Shown here: in pieces, positions 16,092-25,840 of the stretch
How the letters are laid out: every line of letters begins with the position of its first letter
Numbering within the stretch: the first letter of the stretch is position 1
IMG/VR virus record: IMGVR_UViG_3300027852_000074
Coordinates: 1-42,881 of that record
Direction: 5' to 3' (one strand)
Source of the DNA: a virus
Length of the DNA: 42,881 nucleotides
The notes under the pieces: model-generated
The model's input: only the letters and a program-made list of their open reading frames with translations
What the model was told of the DNA's origin: nothing
Database searches by the model: none
Program-made: the position numbers and the translations under genes

Positions 16092-16285
16092 GTTCTAATA
16101 ATGGCGCAGTCATTGAAGAGGAGTGGCCTGTGTGGAGATTGGTTCTTGGTCGATATGCAACGTTACAAGAGATCGAGAGTCATTGGTCACTTGATGATTT
16201 AATTCGCGCTAATATAGCCTTAACTTTTCAGCAAAAGCTAGAAGCACAACAAGCTAAATCCTTGGCCAAGTTAGGAAAAAATTAA
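16055..16285 (+). CDS. Tail assembly chaperone, -1 frameshift extension
   Basis: Reading the -1 frame after the slip gives about 76 more residues ending EEWPVWRLVLGRYATLQEIE, HWSLDDLIRANIALTFQQKL and AKSLAKLGKN before TAA 16283. This is clearly protein-like and resembles second chaperone frames of other phages. The frame has no ATG with a ribosome binding site. That, and its place between chaperone and tape measure, points to a programmed -1 frameshift as in lambda G/GT. Confidence 0.72.
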   Translation, partial: GSGEQVNIKSILGSNNGAVIEEEWPVWRLVLGRYATLQEIESHWSLDDLIRANIALTFQQKLEAQQAKSLAKLGKN

Positions 16286-16286
16286 T

Positions 16287-17945
16287 ATGGCTGGTTTAGT
16301 AGTACGCGAACTATTATTCAAAATGGGATTTAAGGCAGATCCCAAGGCTGCCAACGTATTAGATGAAAAAATTGGAAAGCTACGTAAGGGATTTAAAAAA
16401 GTAGGAGGCGCAATAAACAGATTAAGACCAGGTTTTAATATGCTTGGTAAAGGGATTCTTGGCGTTGGCGCTGCGGTAACTGGGCTTGGTGTAGGACTTG
16501 GTGCAATGGTTGTTAAGACAGCTAATGCAACTGATCAAATCGGAAAAATGGCCAAGCGCTTGGGTGTTAATGTCGAGCATTTGCAGGCATTAAAACATGC
16601 GGCAGACTTGTCAGGTGCATCTTTTAGTGATCTTACGGTAGGACTTAGAACACTTGGCAGGACTTCAGTTGAGGCATTGAAAGGCAATAACGAATACTCA
16701 AAATCATTTAGACAATTAGGCGTTGATGTAAAAGATAGCTCTGGGCGCATGAAGGCACCTGTTCAGCTATTACTTGAAATAGCTGATGGTATGAAAGGCA
16801 TTAAAGATCCAGCCCTAAGAACAAAAATTGCAATGGATACCTTGGGTCGAGGTGGGGCGGCATTAATTCCAATGCTACAAGGTGGCAGTGCGGCGATAAT
16901 GGAGATGATGGAGGAGGCTCGTAAGTTAGGTCTAATTGTTGGCAAAAAAGGTGTTCAATCAGCAGAAGATTTTATGGATTCGTTAACTCGAATGAAAGGC
17001 ACTATTGGAGGGCTTGTAGTTGGTATTGGAATTAAATTAATGCCAGTTTTCAAGAAGTGGATGGATAAAATCAAGGAATGGATTCTTAATAATAAGGATG
17101 TTATTGCACAAAAGATTCCAGAACTTGTGGAAAAACTTAGTAAGGTATTAAAAAAGGTAGGCGCTGTTGCATTTAAAATGCTTAAAGGAGCACCTGGCGC
17201 AGTAGATAAAATAGCTGGCGCGCTTCCTGCAATTATTGACAGTCTAGGTGTTATATTAAAGTTAGGCAGAGGTATTTTTTGGGTATTTGAAATGCTAGGA
17301 ACATTGATGGGTACAGTTGCAGCAATGATAGTTACAAGCGTTATGAGCGCTTATGAATCAGTTATGCAATATTTTGGTGAGCTTTCAAAAGCTTGGGATG
17401 GAATTTTGCTAGGCATTATAGGAGTTTTTGTTTCTATTGGAGAAAAAACCACAGCCTTATGGAGATCTATTAAAGCTGGTTTATCCACGGCATGGGATGC
17501 GATAGTAGAATTTTTTAGTGGTATTTTTGGTTTTCTTGGTGCGCTGCCATCCGGCATATGGAATGCTGTAACTTCAGGTTTTTCTAAAGCTCTAGACTGG
17601 ATTAAAGCAAAGATATTGGGGCTTAAAGACTGGATGAAAAGCAAGCTTGGTACGCTATGGAAGTGGCTTGGAGGAGAAGAGGAAAAGAAAATAAAAATCA
17701 GTGTGGAGCAGGCTAGGACTGCTTTTGCTGCTGCGGGAAATGGGCCTGCATTGGCTGCGGTAACTCCTGGCGCTGCTCCAGTAGGACGTGCTGAAGCTGG
17801 TAGAGGAGCTTTAAGTTATCAGCCTGTAATAAACATTACAGTGCCTCCAGGCACACCTGCAACTGAGGCCGAGCGCGTTGCAGATGCCACTGCCGCAGTA
17901 TCAACACGGACATTTCGACGTGCATTGGGAGATATTGGAAGATGA
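16287..17945 (+). CDS. Tail tape measure protein
   Basis: A 552-residue protein that sets tail length. It has a basic helical N-terminus, a Gly/Ala-rich hydrophobic stretch (MLGKGILGVGAAVTGLGVGLGAMV, about 52-75), the phrase KMAKRLGVNVEHLQALKHAA common to tape measures, and several further hydrophobic segments (about 330-450). Its short length predicts a short tail. Confidence 0.88.
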   Translation: MAGLVVRELLFKMGFKADPKAANVLDEKIGKLRKGFKKVGGAINRLRPGFNMLGKGILGVGAAVTGLGVGLGAMVVKTANATDQIGKMAKRLGVNVEHLQALKHAADLSGASFSDLTVGLRTLGRTSVEALKGNNEYSKSFRQLGVDVKDSSGRMKAPVQLLLEIADGMKGIKDPALRTKIAMDTLGRGGAALIPMLQGGSAAIMEMMEEARKLGLIVGKKGVQSAEDFMDSLTRMKGTIGGLVVGIGIKLMPVFKKWMDKIKEWILNNKDVIAQKIPELVEKLSKVLKKVGAVAFKMLKGAPGAVDKIAGALPAIIDSLGVILKLGRGIFWVFEMLGTLMGTVAAMIVTSVMSAYESVMQYFGELSKAWDGILLGIIGVFVSIGEKTTALWRSIKAGLSTAWDAIVEFFSGIFGFLGALPSGIWNAVTSGFSKALDWIKAKILGLKDWMKSKLGTLWKWLGGEEEKKIKISVEQARTAFAAAGNGPALAAVTPGAAPVGRAEAGRGALSYQPVINITVPPGTPATEAERVADATAAVSTRTFRRALGDIGR

Positions 17946-18658
17946 ATTCTCCCTTTCTTTCATTGCTTGTGACTGAGCCTGTTGAAGGATTATCAGAGAC
18001 AATCACTGAGATTCCGCTTGATGCTCGTATTTCAACAACTCACAATCACACAGCACAAGCCACAGAATTCCCAGTGGAAGAGGGCGCAGTAATAACAGAT
18101 CATGTGCATTTAAAGCCAACTGATTTAACCATAGAAGGATTTATATCTGATTCGCCCATAACGACAATTCCATTATCAATGCCACGGATGAAAGGTGATA
18201 CAAGCGATGAATCAACAAATTATTCACGTTCAATAAATGCTCATGATATTTTAATGCAGGTATTTAGAGCCAGGGCACCAATGACAGTAGTTACCAGATT
18301 TCAAACTTATGAAGACATGATAATCACTGGTCTAAATATCCCAGAGAGCAGAGATAGAAGTACTGGCCTTTGGTTCACAATGAACCTAAAAAAGATTACA
18401 ACTATTAAGACATTATTGGGCGTATTGCCTGCTGATGTAATTGCAGCTCTAAAGAGAAGACGAAAGAAGACAAAAAAACGCCAAGAAGAAAATACACAAA
18501 AGTCAAAAAATAGAAAAGATATTCAGAAGTTTTTAGAGACAGGAGCACAGTCTACCAGCCCTGCAAATGCAGATACTAGCACAGCAACTAGAACTGCTGT
18601 AAATAATATATATAAATCTCCATCTACCAAAGAACCAATTAAGAGGGCATCAAAATAA
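17942..18658 (+). CDS. Dit-like baseplate/tail protein
   Basis: A 238-residue protein overlapping the tape measure stop by 4 bases. TEIPLDARISTTHNHTAQATEFPVEEGAVITDHVHLKPTDLTIEGFISD is the signature of the Dit-like phage tail domain that links tube and baseplate. The C-terminal 80 residues are basic and disordered (KRRRKKTKKRQEENTQK). Confidence 0.78.
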   Translation: MNSPFLSLLVTEPVEGLSETITEIPLDARISTTHNHTAQATEFPVEEGAVITDHVHLKPTDLTIEGFISDSPITTIPLSMPRMKGDTSDESTNYSRSINAHDILMQVFRARAPMTVVTRFQTYEDMIITGLNIPESRDRSTGLWFTMNLKKITTIKTLLGVLPADVIAALKRRRKKTKKRQEENTQKSKNRKDIQKFLETGAQSTSPANADTSTATRTAVNNIYKSPSTKEPIKRASK

Positions 18659-18987
18659 TGTTAGAGATACCAGTCAGGACGGATATTTATTGGTATTCTG
18701 AAATAGTAGAGTTAGATGGAATATCTTATCGTTTTGATTTTAGTTGGAATACTCGTGATGAAAGGTGGCATGTCTCAATATTTTTGGTAGATGGAACTGC
18801 TTTGGTTATGGGTATTCCAATTGTTGTTGATTGGCCACTTTTAAATCGCTTTGCAAATAATAATTTGCCTTATGGACTTTTGATAGCAATTGACACAACA
18901 GGTCAAGGCATTGAACCAGGGATTGAAGATTTAGGAGACAGGGTAAAACTGGTTTATTATCCAGTAGATGAAATAGCATTAACATGA
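18658..18987 (+). CDS. Baseplate plug protein (Pam3 gp18 / DUF6983-like)
   Basis: A 109-residue beta protein. ELDGISYRFDFSWNTRDERWHVSIF (residues 19-43) followed by GIPIVVDWPLLNRF matches the small plug subunit described in the minimal baseplate of cyanophage Pam3. It starts at the base where the Dit-like gene ends and lies before the hub, the same order as in related phages. Confidence 0.75.
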   Translation: MLEIPVRTDIYWYSEIVELDGISYRFDFSWNTRDERWHVSIFLVDGTALVMGIPIVVDWPLLNRFANNNLPYGLLIAIDTTGQGIEPGIEDLGDRVKLVYYPVDEIALT

Positions 18988-19808
18988 GCGCAGAACTTTA
19001 TGATAGAGTAGCAAGTTTAATAGTGGCCCCTATATCTGGGGCTGAAGGAATTACAATTGAAAATTTGCGTTTTGCTTTTAGAATTGAAAAAACTGGAACT
19101 TCTGAAGCAAATAAAGCAAATATAAAAATTTACAATCTGTCGGAACTTACTCGCGATTGGTTACAAACCAAAGATCAAGCGGTAGTATTAAATGCAGGAT
19201 ATAGAGATTTGAATCAGCGTATTTTTGCTGGTGTTATTTATAGACTTGAACACAGGCGAGAGAATGTTGATTTCATATCGGAGCTAGAGTGCCGTGATGG
19301 TGGAATAGATCTTAGCGAGCCAGAGTTCCAAAGAAGTTATCCTCCTGCAATACCAAAACTTAGAATAATAAAAGACATAATTAATGCTATGCCACATACT
19401 GGAGAAGGCATAATTTCCGCAACTGGAGTCGCAGGATCTTTGGCAAAAAAACTTAGCTTGACTGGCTCATGTAAGCGCATTCTTGACAAGCTTGCTAAAT
19501 CTTGGAGCTTTTCTTGGTCAATCCAAGATGGCAATATGCAAATACTTAATCCTGAAACTGGCACACTGACAGGCAGTGATCTTGCTATGATAATTAAGCC
19601 AGATAGTGGACTGGTAGGAACACCAACTAAAACCAATCGCGGCATGAAATGCAAGACTTTGCTTATTCCTTCTATAAAACCAGGGACTTATATAACTTTA
19701 GAAAGTGAATTCTTAACTGGTCACTATAAGGCAGAAAGTCTTATTCATGAGGGTGATACCCATTCAGCAGAATGGACAACTGAAATTGAAGGCAGAAAGT
19801 TAACTTGA
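18984..19808 (+). CDS. Baseplate hub protein (gp27/gpD-like)
   Basis: A 274-residue protein overlapping the plug gene by 4 bases. NLRFAFRIEKTGTSEANKANIKIYNLSE and AVVLNAGYRD, then IFAGVIYRLEHRRENVDF, match hub proteins that join the tube to the spike. The C-terminal half carries a KRILDKLAKSWSFSWSIQDGNM segment seen in late control D-type proteins. Confidence 0.78.
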   Translation: MSAELYDRVASLIVAPISGAEGITIENLRFAFRIEKTGTSEANKANIKIYNLSELTRDWLQTKDQAVVLNAGYRDLNQRIFAGVIYRLEHRRENVDFISELECRDGGIDLSEPEFQRSYPPAIPKLRIIKDIINAMPHTGEGIISATGVAGSLAKKLSLTGSCKRILDKLAKSWSFSWSIQDGNMQILNPETGTLTGSDLAMIIKPDSGLVGTPTKTNRGMKCKTLLIPSIKPGTYITLESEFLTGHYKAESLIHEGDTHSAEWTTEIEGRKLT

Positions 19809-20488
19809 CAACGGTTACAGATATAGGTGAACCAAACTTAACTCAGGTATTAGAAGAGGTGATATCCGTTGCATCTGAGGAAGTACGTGTTTGTGTCCCT
19901 GGCGTGGTAACCTCTGCAGACATGGAGAATGCTAGAGTTGATGTTCAGCCAGCAATTAAACGTAGTGGCTCTATTTTCCATGAGCCAATAGTTCAGGATG
20001 TTCCTTTGTGGTTTCCTAGAAGCACTAAGGCAAGTTTTACATTTCCAGTTGAGACTGGAGATGATGTCTTATTAGTATTTAGCGATAGAAGCTTAGAAGA
20101 TTGGTTGGCAGTTGGCGGTGGTAGAGCTGTCAATGCTCAAGATTCTAGAATTCATGACATTACAGATGCAATTGCAATCCCTGGAAAACTTACAGGCGTA
20201 TCTTCAAATCGAGTTAATGATATAAATTTGGAAATAGGTGGAGCTGAATTGCTTTTAACTGGGTCTGGCAAGATTGCCCTAGGTAATAGCTCTGCAGAAG
20301 TCCTAGAAGTTATTTCTGATTTTATGAATGTATTATTAACCTTTATTGGCGGTCTTACTCCGATGTATTTTGATAGCTTCTCAGGCCCATGTACTCTTAA
20401 TGTAACGTTGCCAACACCACCAACAAGCGCAGGGGCTTTAATACAAAATTTGCAAACAAAAATTGACGCACTAAAGGCAACTTTATGA
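19805..20488 (+). CDS. Baseplate spike protein (Gp138 N-terminal domain)
   Basis: A 227-residue protein that begins with TTG inside the hub stop codon. VRVCVPGVVTSADMENARVDVQPAIKR, PLWFPRSTKASFTFPVETGDDVLLVFSDRSLEDWL is a clear Gp138-type OB-fold, the part that joins a membrane-piercing spike to the hub. The C-terminus is short, so the spike itself is small. Confidence 0.8.
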   Translation: MTTVTDIGEPNLTQVLEEVISVASEEVRVCVPGVVTSADMENARVDVQPAIKRSGSIFHEPIVQDVPLWFPRSTKASFTFPVETGDDVLLVFSDRSLEDWLAVGGGRAVNAQDSRIHDITDAIAIPGKLTGVSSNRVNDINLEIGGAELLLTGSGKIALGNSSAEVLEVISDFMNVLLTFIGGLTPMYFDSFSGPCTLNVTLPTPPTSAGALIQNLQTKIDALKATL

Positions 20489-20841
20489 TAGATCTTACTT
20501 TAGATAATACGCATGATCTTGTTATTGCTGATTATGATTTAGATCTATCAGCTGGTGTAGCAGTAGTTGCGCAACGCTTGGAAATTATTCTCAAATTATT
20601 TAAGGGTGAATGGTATTTAGAAGAGAATGCTGGCGTACCATATTACCAGGATATTTTGACATCAAAACCTAGACTATCTATAGTTGAAGCAATCCTTAGA
20701 AGTGCTATTATGGCTTCTCCTGAAGTTGAATCAATGCCAAAATTTAATATGGAATATGTTGCTAGTACAAGAAAGTTAAACGTAGATTTCAAGGTAGTTA
20801 GCTCCGAGGGCGAGGTGGAAGTAAGCGAGGTATTACCATGA
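20485..20841 (+). CDS. Baseplate wedge protein (gp25-like)
   Basis: A 118-residue protein overlapping the spike gene by 4 bases. VVAQRLEIILKLFKGEWYLEENAGVPYYQDIL is the conserved core of T4 gp25 / Mu gp46-like wedge proteins that link sheath to baseplate. The following gene encodes the baseplate J-like partner, as expected. Confidence 0.82.
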   Translation: MIDLTLDNTHDLVIADYDLDLSAGVAVVAQRLEIILKLFKGEWYLEENAGVPYYQDILTSKPRLSIVEAILRSAIMASPEVESMPKFNMEYVASTRKLNVDFKVVSSEGEVEVSEVLP

Positions 20842-22286
20842 GTTATGGAATTACCACTGAAGGCTTTATAAGAAAGCACTTACAGACAATAAAAGAAGAT
20901 CTCGAAACTGCTTTAAAAGCTGAGTTTGGCGATACGATCAATCTTGCTTCTGATTCTGTATTTGGGAAAATAGTTGGAACCATGGCTCAACCAATGGCTG
21001 ACTTGTGGAGCCTTATGGAAGATGTCTACAATGCAATGTATCCTAGCACTGGCTCTGGGGTAAGTCTTGATAATTCATGTGATATTGTTGGTGTTGTAAG
21101 AAATGCGGCTACACGTTCTGAAGTAACTTGTGCTTTAGAGGTGATCCCTGGTGTGACTGTAACTACTGGTAGCATAGTTGCAACTAATGTTGCCGGAGAT
21201 CAATTCCAACTAATTGCGGATTGTACTCCTGTTGTAACATCTGCTGTGCAGGCCAAGACTTCTGTTAATGGTCCAGTTGCGCCTGGTGCTTATACTATTA
21301 CAATAAACGGGACTCCTTTTACTTATACGGCAATAGGCGGCGATACTCCTTCGGATATTTCTTTAGCTCTTGAAACTTCAATTAATGCTGGGGCTGAACC
21401 TGTCACTTGTGCAGATCAAACAGGTGGTGTTGACTGGATAGACGGAGATATAGGCGTAGATGGTCAGCCTACACCTTTTAGTATTGTAGTTACTGCAAAT
21501 ATGCAAATTGATTATATAGCTGGGTTAGCTGATTTTGAATCAGTTGAGACTGGAGAGATTATTGCTTTTGCAGATACTTTGACTGTTATTGTAACTCCAA
21601 TAAATAACTGGATAAGCTGTATTAATCATGAGGATGCGGAGCTTGGGGACGAGGAGGAGCTTGATTCAGAGCTTAGGGTAAGACGAGCGCGATCACTTGC
21701 CATAGCCGGGGCAAGTGTCGTTGAAGCAATTAGGGCAAGCCTATTGGATATTACTGATGTTGATAATGTGCGCGTTTTAGAAAATATAACAGATGTTACA
21801 GACGGAGCTGGCCTTCCTCCACATTCATTTGAGGCAATTGTCAAAGATGGTGATGGTGATGATATAGGGGCTGCTCTTTGGGCAGATAAGCCTGCAGGAA
21901 TTGCTACTTATGGATCGACAACTGTGCAAGTGTATGATTCGGAAGGCATTTTGCAAACATTATATTTTTCTAGACCAACCGAATTGGATATATATATTAT
22001 TGTAGAATATCATAAATTAGCAAGCGCTGAGGGTGAAATATTCCCATCAAATGGAGAAGATCTTATAGCAGAATCGGTTTTAGCAACTGGTCAAGCTTTA
22101 GATATTGGCAATGACGTAATTCAGCAACGATTTTTTGGTCCTATATATATTGCATGTACGGGAATTGAAACCCTTACAATGAAGGTTGGAACTTCTGCTC
22201 CTCCTTCACAAACAACACCTTTTGCAATTGGTGATCGCCAAATAGCGATTTTTGATTCAAGCAGAATAACAATAACAGAGGTTTAG
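20838..22286 (+). CDS. Baseplate J-like protein (Mu gp47-like)
   Basis: A 482-residue wedge protein. Family features are an N-terminal FGDTINLASDSVFGKIVGTMAQPMADLWSLMEDVYNAMYP, the EDAELGDEEELDSELRVRRARSL segment (about 262-284) and VDNVRVLENITD. An inserted Gly/Thr-rich stretch (about 135-220, VNGPVAPGAYTITINGTPFTYT) resembles a region in the sheath protein and may be an extra beta domain. Confidence 0.85.
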   Translation: MSYGITTEGFIRKHLQTIKEDLETALKAEFGDTINLASDSVFGKIVGTMAQPMADLWSLMEDVYNAMYPSTGSGVSLDNSCDIVGVVRNAATRSEVTCALEVIPGVTVTTGSIVATNVAGDQFQLIADCTPVVTSAVQAKTSVNGPVAPGAYTITINGTPFTYTAIGGDTPSDISLALETSINAGAEPVTCADQTGGVDWIDGDIGVDGQPTPFSIVVTANMQIDYIAGLADFESVETGEIIAFADTLTVIVTPINNWISCINHEDAELGDEEELDSELRVRRARSLAIAGASVVEAIRASLLDITDVDNVRVLENITDVTDGAGLPPHSFEAIVKDGDGDDIGAALWADKPAGIATYGSTTVQVYDSEGILQTLYFSRPTELDIYIIVEYHKLASAEGEIFPSNGEDLIAESVLATGQALDIGNDVIQQRFFGPIYIACTGIETLTMKVGTSAPPSQTTPFAIGDRQIAIFDSSRITITEV

Positions 22287-22288
22287 TA

Positions 22289-23152
22289 ATGGCCATAAAA
22301 GAATGGACTACTGACTATCCTACTACGCAAGATGCAGACCCAATTATTGGCAATCAGCCAGAGTTAGCAAATGAATCGGCACTTGGCGCCGGGGATGGCG
22401 ATGCAACTCGAGTTAGTCAAATCCACATATTAAGAGATAAGTTACAAGCTGTTGCTAAATTTATAGGTGATGATGGTAATTTACCAGCTGATAGTTTGCG
22501 AGGGAAGACAGCAATTAGCGAGCCTATTATGCTTTGGACAGGAATATTGTTTGCGAAGAATGATCTGCTTGATGATTCTGTTATTGATCCAATGTGGACT
22601 CAATCTGCAGGTGTAGGAAGTATTGCAGAGACTACAGAATTGCAAATGATTGTTCCTCCTGCTGCAACAGCTATTTGGACTACAGCGCTTCAATCTTCTC
22701 CTATAGTCTTGACTTCGCTTAACGAGCCTAGGGATTTTACAATTACAGCACATTGCACTTGCGATGCAAATAATGATACAGCAGGGGGGTTAAGCATTGC
22801 ATTAGGAACTGATATAACACAGAAACAACATATCAAGCTTGGTCGAGTAGGTGGAGTTTATCAAGTATGGAATGAGCTACAAAATGATGCAGCAGGAACA
22901 ACTGTTCCTGTAGGTCAGGATAATGCTTGGCTTATGATTGGCCGTAGAGGGAATTCAATAATTACTGGATTTAGTTTGTTGCCACACACAACAGAACCAC
23001 CACATGCCGCGTATGCATTTTTACATAATCTTATTGAATTAGACTGGACTGCAAGTAATCATTTTGGTTGGGTTACAGCAATGGCTGCATATAACTGGAG
23101 TACAGTACCAGGTTGCACAATTGACTTTAGAAAGTTTAGGCAAAGTTTTTAA
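22289..23152 (+). CDS. Baseplate-associated tail protein, 287 aa
   Basis: Follows the J-like gene by two bases. The N-terminal EWTTDYPTTQDADP, with SQIHILRDKLQAVAKFIGDD, is typical of phage tail fibre or adaptor starts. The rest (about 140-270) is predicted beta-rich and may be a concanavalin-like domain. I cannot name a family. Confidence 0.6.
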   Translation: MAIKEWTTDYPTTQDADPIIGNQPELANESALGAGDGDATRVSQIHILRDKLQAVAKFIGDDGNLPADSLRGKTAISEPIMLWTGILFAKNDLLDDSVIDPMWTQSAGVGSIAETTELQMIVPPAATAIWTTALQSSPIVLTSLNEPRDFTITAHCTCDANNDTAGGLSIALGTDITQKQHIKLGRVGGVYQVWNELQNDAAGTTVPVGQDNAWLMIGRRGNSIITGFSLLPHTTEPPHAAYAFLHNLIELDWTASNHFGWVTAMAAYNWSTVPGCTIDFRKFRQSF

Positions 23153-23830
23153 ATGGCTTGGGGCACACAGCAATATGGTCAGCAATCATGGGGGTATTAC
23201 TCTATTTGTGGAGAAATCTCCGATCATTTAAGCTTGGTTCTTGCATTGCTTCCAGGCCAATTTGAAGAAAGCACCAATTTACGCAAATTAATAACTGCTT
23301 TTGTTGGTCCTAGTACATGCATTACTCATGGACTACAAGAAATTGAAAACGAAGGTCAGAAGTTAAAGCGTGATCGCTGGCTGTGGTATGCCTATGGTAA
23401 GCAGCTTGATATGCTTGGTGATATAATTGGTGAAACAAGGACTTCTGATAATGATGATATCTACCGAGTTGATCTTTGGATAAAAATAGCAATAAATGCT
23501 TCACAGGGAGATCCAGAGAGAATAGTTGAAGTAATAAAACTAATTACACAAGCAACTCAAATACACTATATGGAAAAATACCCAGCTAGGGTATATATAT
23601 ATGTTCACAAAATACTTGGGACGAGTGGACTAGAAAGACTTCAAGACACTGTCCCCGCTGGGGTTGCTGTAACTATAAGCGCTAGCGAATCAGGCGAACC
23701 TTTTATATTTGGATATGATAGAGATACAGGTGGAAGTCCACATGGGAGCCTACTGTCATATGGTGATGGATTTGGAGAAGCCACATTGCCAGACGAGGGC
23801 GGTGATTTTACGGAGATATTTGTGCCATGA
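23153..23830 (+). CDS. Tail protein (DUF2612 / Mu gp48-like)
   Basis: A 225-residue protein directly after the previous stop. RDRWLWYAYGKQLDMLGDIIGETRTSDNDDIYRVDLWIKIAINASQGDPERIVEVIK is typical of DUF2612 tail proteins, which connect the wedge to tail fibres. It overlaps the next gene by 4 bases. Confidence 0.72.
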   Translation: MAWGTQQYGQQSWGYYSICGEISDHLSLVLALLPGQFEESTNLRKLITAFVGPSTCITHGLQEIENEGQKLKRDRWLWYAYGKQLDMLGDIIGETRTSDNDDIYRVDLWIKIAINASQGDPERIVEVIKLITQATQIHYMEKYPARVYIYVHKILGTSGLERLQDTVPAGVAVTISASESGEPFIFGYDRDTGGSPHGSLLSYGDGFGEATLPDEGGDFTEIFVP

Positions 23831-25338
23831 CAAAACCAACTGACAAACCAGAGTTTGCAAAGCTTGATCAAACCGATCCCACAAGTGGGCAAAACAACGT
23901 CATTGAGCCGCCCACAGCTTGGAAAGATTATGGTTGGAGCTATCAGGAAAAGCCGCCAAGAAATTATTTTAATTGGTTGCATCGATTGTCTTATGAGTGG
24001 ATCAATTGGATTGATGACGCCATTCAAAGGCCCTTTAGTTTTGTTGTAGCTGCATCTGATGCTCCAGCAATAGCTAAAGAAGCTGCAAACTACGTTTGTG
24101 ATGGGACAAATGATGAAGTTGAAATAAGCGCTGCTATACAAGCCGCCTATGCTTCAACTGCTGGTGGGGGAACTGTACTTTTGACCGAAGGTGCTTTTGT
24201 AGTAGATGGTGCGATAACTTTAAAGACTGGAGTAAATTTAATTGGGCTAGGGGAGTCAATTACTGTAATTAAAGTAGATGCAACTGCAACTTCAAATTTC
24301 TATGTATTGAATGGCACCGACGTTGGATTTGTAACTATTGCCAATCTTTACATTGATGGGAATTCTCCACAACCTACTTTTGGCCATACTGGGATTTATA
24401 TTGGCGGCGTTGCGCCAATCACTGGAAATGAAATATTTATTTACAATGTACGGGTTGGCAATATAGATACCCATGCGGAATCGCTGGCAGGTCATGGCAT
24501 TGTAATAGAAGCGGGGACCCATCAACATATTATAAATTGCAGAATTGATAGTAATAAATCAAATGGCATACATATTGCTGGTACTACTACTCAAACATTT
24601 ATTAGTAATTGTTATGTGCGAAACAACGCATTGATTGGGATTTATACCAGTACGGAAGATACGACTATATCTAATAATCATGTTGCGGAAAATGCTATTA
24701 ATATAGCCGCAAGTGCAGGAACAAGAACTAATATAATAAATAATTTAGCTCTGTCTTCTACGTCCGCAGGTGGTGGTGCAGGTATTTATGTTACTAATAA
24801 TTCGACAGATATCAGAATACAGGGCAATGATGTAAGGTCAAACGATGGACAAGGCATATTCGCAGAGACTGCGGATTTTACTACGATCAAAAATAATTAT
24901 GTGCAAGAAAATGGAGACATTGGAATAAAGCTAACAACTAGTGATTATTGTAATGTCTCTGAAAACATGGTTAAAGGCAATTATACGGATGGGATTGTAC
25001 TAGATACCGTTGAGAGTAGCATTGTGCAGGGCAATTTTGCATATGAAAACAGTACTGGACCTGGACTTGATACAGGAATAGATATTCAATCATGCGTAGA
25101 TTGTCATATAACCGATAATACAGTACGTGGAGTAACAAATCATAACTATGGTATGCAGTTAGGATCATCTAGCACTTGTTTATGCGTAGATAATGATCTT
25201 AGGAATGCGTCGATATCACCAGTAAATAACTTATCTGGCACTGGAAAAACAAACCCTGATTATATTTGGGATCAAGGTTTGTTAGCCCATACATTAAATA
25301 ATATATTATTAGCAAACAAGATAACCACAGACCCATAG
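23827..25338 (+). CDS. Beta-helix tail spike
   Basis: A 503-residue receptor-binding protein candidate. Residues 1-70 are an attachment region (WKDYGWSYQEKPPRNYFNWL). From about 80 (YVCDGTNDEVEISAAIQAAYASTAGGGTVLLTEG) it is a right-handed beta-helix of the pectate lyase type, with repeated N-N and NxV turns to about 440. Such spikes often bind or cut surface polysaccharide; catalytic residues are not evident. Confidence 0.82.
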   Translation: MTKPTDKPEFAKLDQTDPTSGQNNVIEPPTAWKDYGWSYQEKPPRNYFNWLHRLSYEWINWIDDAIQRPFSFVVAASDAPAIAKEAANYVCDGTNDEVEISAAIQAAYASTAGGGTVLLTEGAFVVDGAITLKTGVNLIGLGESITVIKVDATATSNFYVLNGTDVGFVTIANLYIDGNSPQPTFGHTGIYIGGVAPITGNEIFIYNVRVGNIDTHAESLAGHGIVIEAGTHQHIINCRIDSNKSNGIHIAGTTTQTFISNCYVRNNALIGIYTSTEDTTISNNHVAENAINIAASAGTRTNIINNLALSSTSAGGGAGIYVTNNSTDIRIQGNDVRSNDGQGIFAETADFTTIKNNYVQENGDIGIKLTTSDYCNVSENMVKGNYTDGIVLDTVESSIVQGNFAYENSTGPGLDTGIDIQSCVDCHITDNTVRGVTNHNYGMQLGSSSTCLCVDNDLRNASISPVNNLSGTGKTNPDYIWDQGLLAHTLNNILLANKITTDP

Positions 25339-25367
25339 AAAACATTTTATAAATTATAAGTTGCATA

Positions 25368-25835
25368 ATGACGATACCAGACGAATTAAAAACACAATCA
25401 TCAAAGCCAACGGGTCAAGCTTACCCAGCGCTAAAAATGGATCCAGATGATAAAAGCTCTCCTATTCCTGTTGTTATGTCTTCTGGTTTTTTTTGGAAAA
25501 TGATGGGCATTTTATTGATCCCTACAATAGGGGCAATGTCCGCAGGCATTAGCATGTATTGGCAAATGGATATCCATATGGGCAGAAAAGATATTCATCC
25601 ACCAATTGCGGATTTAGAAACAAAAAAAGATGCAACGGTAGCTCGCTTAAAGCTTGTCGAGGACATAAAAGACAAGGTTCAACTTGAGATAGGCGAAGTA
25701 AGATTACAGCAAAAACAGCAAATAGATAAACTTAGTGATAGGTTAGAAGAACGCCAGATACAAGGAATGAAAAAGATTTTACAAGAGTTTAAACGTACTA
25801 GAAATACTGTTAGCAAAGCACATACTCACGATTAG
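25368..25835 (+). CDS. Membrane protein with one transmembrane segment and coiled coil; spanin-like candidate
   Basis: A 155-residue protein. Residues 41-65 (FFWKMMGILLIPTIGAMSAG and on) form one transmembrane helix, followed by a charged helical region (80-145) likely to be a coiled coil. That shape, next to a holin-like protein and a lipoprotein, fits an inner-membrane spanin, although 40 residues before the membrane segment is long for that. Not certain. Confidence 0.6.
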   Translation: MTIPDELKTQSSKPTGQAYPALKMDPDDKSSPIPVVMSSGFFWKMMGILLIPTIGAMSAGISMYWQMDIHMGRKDIHPPIADLETKKDATVARLKLVEDIKDKVQLEIGEVRLQQKQQIDKLSDRLEERQIQGMKKILQEFKRTRNTVSKAHTHD

Positions 25836-25840
25836 GAGAT

